From Patella vulgata (Eukaryota; Mollusca; Gastropoda; Patellidae): 64,000 nucleotides of DNA. Positions 23,562-36,150 of this stretch are shown here, in pieces (positions within the stretch are counted from its first letter, which is position 1; each line of letters begins with the position of its first letter). The DNA is taken from NCBI RefSeq assembly GCF_932274485.2, contig NC_065882.2, forward strand, positions 37,480,593 to 37,544,592, written 5' to 3'. Position numbers and translations under genes: made by a program. Under the pieces are notes generated by a model. It did no database searches and was not told where the DNA came from. It saw nothing but the letters and a program-made list of their open reading frames with translations.

Positions 23562-24910
23562 TTAACCGATGGCATATAATATTTAATGTATGATAAAGTC
23601 AAAATAGTCGATTTCGGTTTTTGGTGTTGCGTTCATTTTAAAAAAAATGTCTTTTACGGATAATGTGTATAGTACTAATAGCAATCACATACGGAAGAGG
23701 CGATAAGATCCCTTTGCATTTGGAATTTCAAAATTAATTAAAACCAAATTTAAATTCCGAAAATCGGTTGTTTATTTTTTGCTGAAACTCCTTTTTTTTA
23801 ATCTGATCAAAATGGGAGTGAGTCACAGAGTGGTAATGGGCGTATTGTGTCCAAATTTCATGGTTTTGGGACAATCGGTGCCGGTGTCGTGGCGAAATTC
23901 CACTTTTTTCGCCCTTACAGAAGCCTTAAATGGCGGAAAAAAACGAACGGCAGGAACCGTGTCAAGAACAAACGACCTGAACGAATGCAGGTATCGCCTT
24001 GAAGTTTTCAGTGCACCTAGGTACCAACGTGAAAAGTTCCTCGCCGGAATTTGGTAGTCAACGTACCTTTGGTTCCAGCGTGGCGCATGCGCGAAGTAAA
24101 AAGAAATTACGGTCGATTTTGGGATTTTGGGTATATTTTGGAGTGGTTTGGTAGGTGACGGTGGATCAGGGACTCAGATTGATCTAACATGGCGATCATA
24201 ACACAATATGATAATCACTTTGAAGAATGAGCAAATTATCGCGACCGGGTTGATTTGCTCTTCCCAGGCAATGTTCCTGTTCTCCGATTGCCTTCAAATT
24301 TGCACAGAATGTACCTTGGGATTCTAGCTATCACATATTAAAAATAGAAGAGTGTTGAATTCCGGGAACGTTCAAAATAAATTCAATACCCACCCTCAAC
24401 AATCAAAGGTTTTTTGCTTAAAAAATTGCCGTATTTTATCGAATTTTTATTGTTCTTGATGTCTGAGCATTTTCTCCTTTGAATATGTGATAAATATCAT
24501 CGCGGCGCAGCCAACCGCTAGAAATTCCAGAGATTTGGACCACCGGAAGGATGCCTCAGCAGTCAAAAAAGGTCAAAATAGGCGATTTCGGTTTCTAGTG
24601 TCGATACATCGTTGCGGTCATTTTAAAAAATTGTCCTTTAAGGATAATGTGTAAAGTAGCCTACTAATACCTATCACATACGGGAGAGGCGATAAAAATC
24701 TCTTTGCATTTGCAATTTCAAAATTAATTAAAACCAATATTAAATTCCGAAAATTGTTTTTTTTTGCTAAAACTCTTTTTTTTAATGGGATCAAAATTGG
24801 AGTAAGGCACAGAGTTCGGGGTGGTAATGGGCGTATTGTGTCCAAATTTCATGGTTTTCGGACAATCGGTGCCGGTGTCACGGCGAAATTCCACTTTTTC
24901 CCCCTCATGG
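23562..24910. repeat. D linker module, copy 5
   Basis: Standard D layout with GCGCATGCGC at 24,083-24,092 and the conserved body at 24,240-24,750. No gene seen. Confidence 0.8.
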
Positions 24911-26040
24911 AAGCCGTAAATTTACTTAGAAAAAAAAACGACGAAAGACAGGTGACAAGAACAAACGACTTGCACGAATGCAGGTATCACCATGAAATTT
25001 TCAGGGTACCTAAATACCAACGTGAAAAGTTGCTCGCCGGAATTTAGTACTCATGGTACCGTTGCTTCCTGTGTAGCGCATGCGCGAAATCAAAACCAGC
25101 TAAACTCAAAAACAACCTTGTCGGCATGGAAAACATCAAAGGAGAAATTCGAATTTTTAAAATATTCAAATACCAAACATTCGACCATGATCCAGGCTAT
25201 CCTGAAATGTAATAATTTCGGTAATAGGAGACACATTCTCTAAGTCACGACCAATTGTGTATGTTTTCAATCCCATTACTGTGGATTTTTCACTATTTTT
25301 CATTTTCAATTCAAAATGGCGTCCATCAGTTGACATCAATCAAAATTCTGCTGCCTACATTTTATGGGCTTTCCTTCAAGGATTTGGAAAATATAATTCC
25401 CTTGTCTGTAAGTAAAATATAAAAAAAGCCTTAGCGATATTTCACATTTCAAGATGGTGGCACTTCCGGTTTGGGCTACAAACTCCATTTTTTGTGTACG
25501 TATCAGTAGTGTCGTAACTAGTAAAGAAATACAAATTCAAGGGAATCGGACCTATATTTCGTCGATTTTTTAAAAAAAATTGATCCTTAATTTCATCAAG
25601 GGGAGATAATACAGAAAATTTATAATGACATTTTTCAAATTGTATTGGTAAAATCTACTTACATACTGGATTTCATGAAAATCGTGCAACTATTAAAGAA
25701 GTTGTCAAATTGATTTTAATTTCCGGTTCAAAATCAGAGCGACGAATTTTTGAAATTGGAAAATCCGAAATTGCAGATTTGAAGTAAATGATTCATGGTA
25801 CTCAAACAATTTTTATTTAGTAAAATAGGTCAAAAAGTCACAAAGTTACAGCAATGTAGGTCAAATGCAATTGTTCGTAAAATTCGGTGATTTCGGATGT
25901 GTAAAACGTTTTGAAAACATACCTATTCCAAAGCCACCACCCATTCTTGGGGGGTAGGTCAAAGTTTCAGAAAGATCCCACGGTTAGATTCTGAGATATA
26001 AGATTTGCAGGAAAAACACACAAAAAAAAATTAATAATAA
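24911..26040. repeat. C module, copy 7
   Basis: Complete C module. The 14-bp palindrome has decayed (TACCTAAATACC), GCGCATGCGC is exact near 25,077 and the G tract is short (25,949-25,954). It abuts CTAG at 26,041. Confidence 0.85.
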
Positions 26041-28310
26041 CTAGATCTGCATAGCAGATATCAAAGCTTTCATATAAACTGCAAAAGGGGTTATTAGAAT
26101 CTATGAATCAACAACCACTTTGACGGAAGATATTCTCTCGGCTAAAATTTTTTTTCTCTCTCAGCTACGAGAGATACCTAAATTTAAACCGACCCAGAGC
26201 CGACCGTGTTGATAAGAACCCGCTTATTTGACATTGACACATAACTGAAGGTGAATAGGCCTACCCGTCCAGTTAATACAATGGGCAATCTCACATCGGT
26301 CCACTAAAGAGAGGCACATACTAGTCGCCTCCTACTTCCCCCAAGACATTTAGTCCAAACCTTGACTCTCATACATATAAACCATTTGGTACTACATGTA
26401 CATGTATTTCGTACTTATATCATATTAAACCCCTCGACCGCCATGTTGAATCACACAGTATTTAACGTTCTATATCCTAACATCTTTATGAAATCAACGA
26501 CAAATCTAAACTTGGGCACTCCAACCATTTTTATTTTTACATCATTCAGTTTTTTTAAATAAGTAATTCTATCACAAATTATAGTGAAGACTGGACCACT
26601 AAACTAGTTACCGATCAGTTTTTCTTTGTGTTAATGCGTTCTACATTTTCAAAGCTATGATTCTTATAATGTGCGAGCCGTCATGACACCGGCGGATATT
26701 ATAACTTCGATAGGCGAGAAACTTCAGGTAGCAGTTGGGTTTCATCAAATCATATAATTATGCGGTACGGCTTCACCTTTATTTCAATGGGACTTGGTTT
26801 ATTATATGTGCAGTGCAGGTTTAGGTTAGTTTATGTGTAAATTAAGGGGGCTATACATAGCCCAGTAACCTTTTTGTAGTCATTTGACTAAAAAAAACTT
26901 GCGGAAAGGAACTCCGTAGGACAAGCCACTACTGTGGCAGGAGTAAGGCGGAAGACATCAGTAGTGGAACCATTTCTAAGTTAATCCCGAAGTGCGTTGC
27001 TATTGTAAGAATATATAAAATGGGGTTTACGGTCCCGCTTTTTTGCTGTAGTTTGAGTAATGAGTTAGAGCGTATATTTTGTAGTCAAAAAATCATTGCA
27101 AATAGAAGACCTCATCCCCACCACCACCACCCTGTAATACACTAGCTAGCTTGTGTATTTCCATATTCCTTTTCCGAGAGATAGATAGACAACACGCTAA
27201 ATATAAAGTGATTTTTCTTACAATCAAGGACCATAATTCATGAAGTTACAATTCGATATGCGCAAATATCGAAAGGAACCATATCTTTGGGTTGTAAACA
27301 TGCATGTCAAGTTTCATCAAAATCTTTCACTGTGAAAAACCGGGGCTAAGTCATCTGAAATCAAACAAATTTTACAATGTAGGTAGTGAAAACAAAATGT
27401 TATGTTAAGCGTTGTTCGAGGGTGGGGTGGGTGCATAAAATTCCAAATGTAAAGGGTTATTTTTCGTGCACGCCAATATGCACTCAGGATTTCGATTTTT
27501 CGTCCTACCCAAAAAACTGCACGCAAAGTTAGTTGTCGGGCCTTCGGTCAAGAACCACGGACAAAGGGAGTGAACGGGGACCTCTGTTTTGCATACCATC
27601 CTATCGACTAGGCACTAATCCATGTACCATGGACGAGGGGACGGGCGTTTTTCATCCCATCGAAACGACTAGACACTGATCCTTGCTAGGCCTTCCATAC
27701 TTCACCACTGCCAACGGGGAACCACTTTGACCTCGGGTTTTCGTACCATCCGAACGACTAGACACTAATCCTTGCAAGGCCTTCCGTTCTGCACAAATAA
27801 GCCACGCTGGCCTCGTTTTGTCGTAACATAAAAACGACTAGACAATGTTTCATAATTTAGTCATGTTCGCGTGGGTGGGTTGGCAGCAGAATTGATATGT
27901 ACATGATAGTGACACGAGGAGGAGGGGGGAGCGGGGTGTACACAAATCACACAAATCAGAGCTTTGTAATACACGCATATACTTGATATACTAAATACAC
28001 AAATGGCCGAATTTCGAGACATTTCTGGCACTCTTTTAACACATAATGAGAACACTGCATTAACTTCTATATATCAATAAAATATGCCTCAGACCCTTTA
28101 TATCATATATGATACACTAAATTTCGACATTGATTTTCAGAAAAAATATTGTTTATTTTTAAATTTGAATTAGACTAGTAACAAAATATATTTTCTAGCA
28201 ACAAATAGCATATAAATAAAAATAGATTTAATTTCTGATTATTTTTTTTAAATGAAATCATTCCAGGGCTTTTATTGACATTTCAGAAAATGTAGAGTTT
28301 GTCCCATGCA
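26041..28310 (-). mobile_element. Type II block, copy 3
   Basis: Full-length type II with the same order as copy 2: shared right end, body, CCA run near 27,119, HINE fragment (27,172-27,345), SINE1-derived minisatellite (27,440-27,845) and an AT-rich end. It joins a complete A unit and has no SINE2 insertion. Confidence 0.55.
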
Positions 28311-28655
28311 CTTGAGACCAGGGTCCTTCAAGTTGTACAGCTGCACCAGGTGACCGATATTTATTTAACGGGGAATAAGTGATAATTCATATTATAGCAG
28401 TAAATAATTAAAATATTTCATAGGGATTATAATAATATGTATATCTGGTCTGGGTATGACAGGGTTAAAACCAATATTAAATTCCGAAAATGTTTTTTTT
28501 GCTAAAACTCTTTTTTTTTTTAATGAGATCAAAATGGGGGTAAAGCACAGAGTCCGGGGTGGTAATGGGCGTATTGTGTCCAAATTTCATGGTTTTCGGA
28601 CAATCGGTGCCGGTGTCACGGCGAAATTCCACTTTTTTCCCCTCCGTAAATTGAC
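28311..28655. repeat. A unit before C8
   Basis: Single A unit with a shortened 3' part: the CTCATGGAAG segment is lost, so the sequence runs from TTTTTTCCCCTCCGTAAATTG into C8. Confidence 0.8.
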
Positions 28656-29578
28656 TTGAAACGTGAAAAGTTGCTCGCCGGAATTTAGTACTCATGGTAC
28701 CATTGGTTCCTGTGTAGCGCATGCGCGAAATCAAAACCAGCTAAACTCGAAAACAACCTTGTCGGCACGGAAAACATCAAAGGAGAAATTCGAATTTTTG
28801 AAATATTCAAATACCAAACATTCGACCATGATCCAGGCTATCCTGAAATGTAATAATTTCGGTAATAGGAGACACATTCTCTAAGTCACGACCAATTGTG
28901 TATGTTTTCAAGCCCATTAATGTGGATTTTTCACTATTTTTCATTTTCAATTCAAAATGGCGTCCATCAGTGGACCTAAATCAAAATTCTACTGCCTACA
29001 TTTTATGGGCTTTCCTTCAAGGATTTGGAAAATATAATCCCCTTGTCTGTAAGTAAAATATCAAAAAAGCCTTACCGATATTTCACATTTCAAGATGGTG
29101 GCACTTCCGGTTTGGGCTACAAACTCCATTTTTTGTGTACGAATCAGTAGTGTCGTAACTAGTAAAGAAATATAATTTCAAGGCAATCGGTCCTATATTT
29201 CGTCGATTTTTTTTAAAACTTTGATCCTTAATTGCATCAAGGGGAGATAGTACAGAAAATTTATAATGACATTTTTCAAGTTGTATCGGTAAGATCTACT
29301 TATCTACTGAATTTCATGAAAATCGTGCAACTATTAAAGAAGTTGTCAAGTTGATTTTAACTTCCGGTTAGAACTCACAGCGACGAATTTTTGAAATTCG
29401 AAAATCCGAAATAGCAGGTTTGAAGTAAATGATTCAAGGTACTCAAAGAATTTTGAAAACATGCCTATTCCAAAGCCACCACCCATTCTTGGGGGGGGGG
29501 GGGGGTGTAGGTCAAAGTTTCAGAAAGATCCCACGGTTAGATTCTGAGATATAAGATTTGCAGGAAAAACAAAAAAAA

Positions 29579-29613
<35 letters not shown>
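28656..29613. repeat. C module, copy 8
   Basis: C module with GCGCATGCGC at 28,717-28,726. About 120 bp before the homopolymer are missing (from CAAAGAATTTT straight to GAAAACATGCC). It has a long G run near 29,490-29,504 and an extended AAT run (29,580-29,612), but no twin palindromes. Confidence 0.85.
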
Positions 29614-29614
<1 letters not shown>

Positions 29615-30671
29615 TAGATTTGCATAGCAGATATGAAAGCTTTTATATTAACTGCAAAGGGGGTTATTAGAATCTATTGAAACAATCAGTATAAATGTCA
29701 TCAGGTATCTGAAAAATTACATTTACCTTATGAACAAAATGGGAAAAATACAAAACAAAAATTGTCGACTTGTGGCTACCATCCAAGGCATATTTAGAAA
29801 ACCGTATATTATATACAGAGTACGCAGGACAGGAATTACTTGTGCTTCAATGTAAACCGGCCCGTTTCTTGCCTTTAGTTTTAGCGTTAGGTGTGATTTT
29901 CAAAGGATTCAATCGGAAATCGCTGAAAATCAATTGGCTTCTTACCTTAAACACTGTATAAATTTAAAATCAATCGGATGTTGAATTTAGCCTCTAAAGC
30001 GTCCACAAGATTTTTTAAAGTGATCAAGGGCAATAACTCTGACGGTAATTATCGGAAATGGCAGTAAATATCAGATATCGCTGAAAATCAATACTGTAGG
30101 CATCTTCGTGTCATGACCTTAAACACTGCGCATAAATTTAAAGTCAATCGGATATTAACTATCGCCTCTAAAGCGTCCACAAGATATTTTGAAGTGATCA
30201 GGGGCCACATCTCTGGCAATAAATATCAGATATCGCTAAAAATCAATCGCCTACTTCGTCTCATGACCTTAACCACTGTGTATAAATTTAAAGTCAATCG
30301 GACATTAACTTTGGCCTCTAGAGCATCCACAAGATTTGTTTTAAGTGATGAAGGGCCATAACTCTGACAGTAATTATCGGAAATCGCTGAAAATCAATTG
30401 GCTTCTTCATCTCATGACCTTAAATACTGTGTATAAATTTAAAGTCAATCGGATATTGAATTTAACCTCTAGAACGTGCACAAGATTTTTTGAAGTGGTC
30501 AAGGACCATGATTCTGACAGTAATTATCGGAAATCGCTGAAAATCAATAGGCTTCTTCGTCTCATGACCTTAAACACTGTGTATAAATTTAAAGTAATCG
30601 GATATTAACTTTAGCCGTCCGGACGGCGGCAACGACAATATACGACCACATTTCAATGTGGGCGTATAAAA
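29614..30671 (-). mobile_element. Helitron/HINE-like type I element, copy 5
   Basis: Same ends and four to five cores. The right-end hairpin has one substitution (AGATTTGCATAGCAGAT on the plus strand). Left hairpin intact. Confidence 0.62.
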
Positions 30672-32029
30672 ATTAACCGATGGCATATAATATTTAATGT
30701 ATGATAAAGTCAAATAAGTCGATTTCGGTTTTTGGTGTTGCGCTCATTTTAAAAAAAAATGTCTTTTACGGATAATGTGTATAGTACTAATAGCAATCAC
30801 ATACGGAAGAGGCGATAAGATCCCTTTGCATTTGGAATTTCAAAATTAATTAAAACCAAATTTAAATTCCGAAAATCGGTTGTTTATTTTTTGCTGAAAC
30901 TCCTTTTTTTTAATCTGATCAAAATGGGAGTAAGTCACAGAGTGGTAATGGGCGTATTGTGTCCAAATTTCATGGTTTTGGGACAATCGGTGCCGGTGTC
31001 GTGGCGAAATTCCACTTTTTTCGCCCTTACAGAAGCCGTAAATGGCGGAAAAAAACGAACGGCAGAAACCATGTCAAGAACAAACGACCTGAACGAATGC
31101 AGGTATCGCCTTGAAGTTTTCAGTGCACCTAGGTACCAACGTGAAAAGTTCCTCGTCGGAATTTGGTAGTCAACGTACCTTTGGTTCCAGCGTGGCGCAT
31201 GCGCGAAGTAAAAAGAAATTACGGTCGATTTTGGGATTTTGGGTATATTTTGCAGTGGTTTGGTAGGTGACGGTGGATCAGGGACTCAGATTGCTCTAAC
31301 ATGGCGATCATAACACAACATGATAATCAATTTGAAGTATGAGTAAATTTTCGCGACCGGGTTGATTTGCTCTACACAGGCAACGTTCCTGTTCTCCGAT
31401 TGCCTTCAAAGTTGCACAGTATGTACCCTGGGATTCTAGCTATCACATATTAAAAATAGAAGAGTGTTGGATTCCGAGAACGTTCAGAATAAATTCAAAA
31501 CCCACCCCCAACAATTAAAGGTTTTTTGCTTAAAAAATTGCCGTATTTTATCGAATTTTTATTGTTCTTGATATCTGAACATTTTCTCATTTTAATATGT
31601 GATAAGTATCATCGCGGCGCAGCCAACCGCTAGAAATTCCAGAGATTTGGACCACCGGAAGGATGCCTCAGCAGTCAAAAAAGGTCAAAATAGGCGATTT
31701 CGGTTTCTAGTGTCGATACATAGTTACGGTCATTTTAAAAAATTGTCTTTTAAGGATAATGTGTATAGTACCAATACCTATCACATACGGAAGAGGCGAT
31801 AAAATCTCTTTGCATTTGCAATTTCAAAATTAATTAAAACCAATATTAAATTCCGAAAATCGTTTTTTTGCTAAAACTCTTTTTTTTTAATCGGATCAAA
31901 ATGGGTGTAAGGCACAGAGTCCGGGGTTGTAATGGGCGTACTGTGTCCAAATTTCATGGTTTTCGGATAATCGGTACCGGTGTCACGGCGAAATTCCACT
32001 TTTTTCCCCAAAAAGAAGCCGTAAATTGA
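30672..32029. repeat. D linker module, copy 6
   Basis: Standard D layout: GCGCATGCGC near 31,195, conserved body at 31,350-31,860 and two GATCAAAATGGG motifs (30,918 and 31,896). No gene seen. Confidence 0.8.
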
Positions 32030-32385
32030 CTTCATGCCAGGGTCCTTGAAGTTGTACAGCTGCACCCGGTGACCGATATTTATTTAACGGGGAATAAGTG
32101 ATAATTCATATTATAGCAGTAAATAATTAAAATATTTCATAGGGATTATAATAATATGTAAGCTTATATTATGTCTGGGTATTACAGGGTTAAAACCAAT
32201 ATTAAATTCCGAAAATCGTATTTTTGCTAAAACTCTTTTTTTTTTAATGGTATCAAAAGGGGGGTAAAGCATAGAGTCCGGGGTGGTAATGGGCGTATTG
32301 TGTCCAAATTTCATGGTTTTCGGACAATCGGTGCTGGTGTCATGGCGAAATTCCACTTTTTTCTCCTCGTGGAAGTCGTAAATTG
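32030..32385. repeat. A unit before C9
   Basis: Single A unit with the same AAGCTTAT insertion found in the A unit before C2. Confidence 0.8.
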
Positions 32386-33526
32386 ACTTGAACGAATGCA
32401 GGTATAACCTTGAAATTTTCAGGGTACTTAGGTACCAACGTGAAAAGTTGCTCGCCGGAATTTAGTACTCTTGGTACCGTTGGTTCCAGTGTAGTGCATG
32501 CGCGAATTCAAAACCAACTAAACTCGAAAACAACCTTGTCGGCACGGAAAACATCATAGGAGAAATTCGAATTTTTGAAATATTCAAATACCAAACACTC
32601 GACCATGATCCAGGCTATCCTGAAATGTAATAATTTCGGTAATAGGAGACACATTTTCTAAGTCACGACCAATTGTGTATGTTTTCAAGCCCATTAATGT
32701 GGATTTTTCACTATTTTTCATTTTCAATTCAAAATGGCGTCCATCAGTTGACGTAAATCAAAATTCTACTGCCTATATTTTATGGGCTTTCCTTCAAGGA
32801 TTTGGAAAATATAATCCCTTTGTCTGTAAGTAAAATATCAAAAAAGCGTTAGCGATATTTCACATTTCAAGATGGTGGCACTTCAGGTTTGGGCTACAAA
32901 CTCCATTTTTTGTGTACGAATCAGTAGTGTAGTATCTAGTAAAGAAATACAATTTCAAGGAAATCGGACCTATATTTCGTTGATTTTTTTTAAAAATTTG
33001 ATCATTAATTTCATCAAGGGGAGATAATACAAAAAATTTCTAATGACATTTTTCAAGTTGTATCGGTAAGATCTACTTATATACTGAATTTCATGAAAAT
33101 CGTGCAACTATTAAAGAAGTTTTCAAGTTGATTTTAACTTCCGGTTCGAAATCACAGCGACGAATTTTTGAAATTCGAAAATCCGAAATAGCAGATTTGA
33201 AGTAAATGATTCAAGGTACTCAAAGAATTATTTTTTAGTAAAATAGGTCAAAAAGTCACAAAATTACAGCAATGTAGGTCAAATGCATTCGTTCGTAAAA
33301 TTCGGTGATTTCGGATGTGTAAAACGTTTTGAAAACATACCTATTCCAAAGCCACCACCCATTCTTGGGGGGGGGGGGGGGTAGGTCAAAGTTTCAGAAA
33401 GATCCCACGGTTAGATACTGAGATATAAAATTTGCAGGAAAAACACAAAAAAAAAAAAATAATAATAATAATAATAATCTTAACAGAAACAATAAGCTTT
33501 CATATGTAATACATATGAAAGCTTAA
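32386..33526. repeat. C module, copy 9
   Basis: C module with a decayed NRF1-like site (GTGCATGCGCG), a long G run near 33,367-33,381, an AAT run and one TAAGCTTTCATATGTA palindrome directly before CTAG at 33,527. Here the palindrome precedes a type II block, so it is not restricted to type I junctions. Confidence 0.85.
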
Positions 33527-35797
33527 CTAGATCTGCATAGCAGATATCAAAGCTTTCATATAAACTGTAAAAGGGGTTATTAGAATCTATGAATCAACAA
33601 TCACTTTGACGGATGATATTCTCTCGGCTAAAAAATCTTTCTTCTCTCAGCTACGAGAGATACGTAGAATTAAACCAGCCCAGAGCCGAACGTGTTGATA
33701 AGAAGCCGCTTATTTGACACTGACACATAACCGAAGGTGAATAGGCCTACCCGTCCAGTTAATACAATGGGCAATCTCACATCGGTCCACTAAAGAGAGG
33801 CACATACTAGTCGCCTCCTACTTCCCCAAGACATTTAGTCCAAACCTTGACTCTCATACATATAAACCATTTGGTACTACATGTACATGTATTTCGTACT
33901 TATATCATATTAAACCCCTCGGCCGCCATGTTGAATCACACAGTATTTAACGTTCTATATCCTAACATCTTTATGAAATCAACGACAAATCTAAACTTGG
34001 GCACTCCAACCATTTTTATTTTTACATCATTCAATTTTTTTTAAATAAGTAATTCTATCACAAATCATAGTGAAGACTGGGCCACTAAACCAGTTACCGA
34101 TCAGTTTTTCTTTGTGTTAATGCGTTCTACATTTTCAAAGCAAGGATTCTTATAATGTGCGAGCCGCCATGACACCGGCGGATATTATAACTTCGATAGG
34201 CGAGAAACTTCAGGTAGCAGTTGGGTTTCATCAAATCATATAATTATGCGGTACGGCTTCACCTTTATTTCAATGGGAATTGGTTTATTATATGTGCAGT
34301 GCAGTTTTAGGTCAGTTTATGTGTAAATTAAGGGAGCTATACATATGTCAGTAACCTTTTTGTAGTCATTTGACTAAAAACAACTTGCGGAAAGGAACTC
34401 CGTAGGACAAGCCACTACTGTGGCAGGAGTAAGGCGGAAGACATTAGTAGTGGAACCATTTCTAAGTTAATCCCGAAGTGCGTTGCTATTGTAAGAATAT
34501 ATAAAATGGGGTTAACGGTACCGCTTTTTTGCTGTAGTTTGAGTAATGAGTTAGAGCGTATATTTTGTAGTCAAAAAATCATTGCTAATAGAAGACCTCA
34601 TCCCCACCACCACCCTGTAATACACTAGCTAGCTTGTGTATTTCCATATTCCATTTCCGAGAGATAGATAGAGAACACGCGAAATATAAAGTGATTTTTC
34701 TTACAATCAGGGACCATAATTCATGAAGTTACGATTCGATATGCGCAAATATCGAAAGGAACCATATCTTTGGGTTATAAATATGCATGTCAAGTTTCAT
34801 CAAAATCTTTCACTGTGAAAAACCGGGGCTAAGTCATCTGAAATCAAACAAATTTTACAATGTAGGTAGTGAAAACAAAATGTTATGTTAAGCGTTGTTC
34901 GAGGGTGGGGTGGGTGCATAAAATTCCAAATGCAAAGGGTTATTTTTCGTGCAGGCCAATATGCACACATGATTTCGATTTTTCGTCCTACCCAAAAAAC
35001 TGCACGGAAAGCTAGTTGTCGGGCCTTCGGTCAAGAACCACGGACAAAGGGAGAGAACGGGGACCTCTGTTTTGCATACCATCCAAGCGAGTAGGCACTA
35101 ATCCTTGTACCATGGAGGAGGGGACGGGCGTTTTTCGTTCCATCGAAACGACTAGACAGAGATCCTTGCTAGGCCTTCCATACTTCACCACTGCCAACGG
35201 GGAACCACTTTGATCTCGGGTTTTCGTACCATCCGAACGACTAGACACTAATCCTTGCAAGGCCTTCCGTTCTGCACAAATGAGCCACGCTGGCCTCGTT
35301 TTGTCGTAAAATACAAACGACTAGACAATGTTTCATAATTTAGTCATGTTCGCGTGGGTGGGTTGGCACCAGAATTGATATGTACATGATAGTGACACGA
35401 GGAGGAGGGGGGGGGGAGCGGGGTGTACACAAATCACAGAAATCAGAGCTTTGTAATACACGCATATACTTGATATACTAAATACACAAATGGCTGAATT
35501 TCGAGACATTTCTGCCACTCTTTTAACACATAATGAGAACACTGCATTAATTTCTATATATCAATAAAATATGCCTCAGACCCATTGTATCATATATGAT
35601 ACACTTAATTTCGACATTGATTTTCAGAAAAAATATTGTTTATTTTTAAATTTGAATTAGACTAGTAACAAAATATATTTTCTGGCAACAAATAGCATAT
35701 AAATAAAAATAGATTTACTTTATGTTTATTTTTTTTAAATGAAATCATTCCAGGGCTTTTATTGACATTTCAGAAAATGTAGAGTTGGTCCCATGCA
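33527..35797 (-). mobile_element. Type II block, copy 4
   Basis: Full-length type II with a HINE fragment (34,652-34,835), SINE1-derived minisatellite (34,925-35,335) and a G run near 35,408-35,416. Followed by an A unit. Confidence 0.55.
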
Positions 35798-36150
35798 CTT
35801 GAGGCCAGGGTCCTTGAAGTTGTACAGCTGCATCCGGTGACCGATATTTATTTAACGGGGAATAAGTGATAATTCATATTATAGCCGTGAATAATTAAAA
35901 TATTTCATAGGGATTATAATAATATGTATATCATGTCTGGGTATGACAGGGTTAAAACCAATATTCAATTCCGAAAATCGTTTTTTTGCTAAAACTTTTT
36001 TTTTTAATGGGATCAAAATGGGGTTAAAGCACAGAGTCCGGCGTGGTAATGGGCGTATTGTGTCCAAATTTCATGGTTTTCGGACAATCGGTGCCGGTGT
36101 CACGGCGAAATTCCATTTTTTTCCCCTCATGGAAGCCGTAAATTGACCTG
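35798..36150. repeat. A unit before C10
   Basis: Single complete A unit, the last in the array. Confidence 0.8.
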
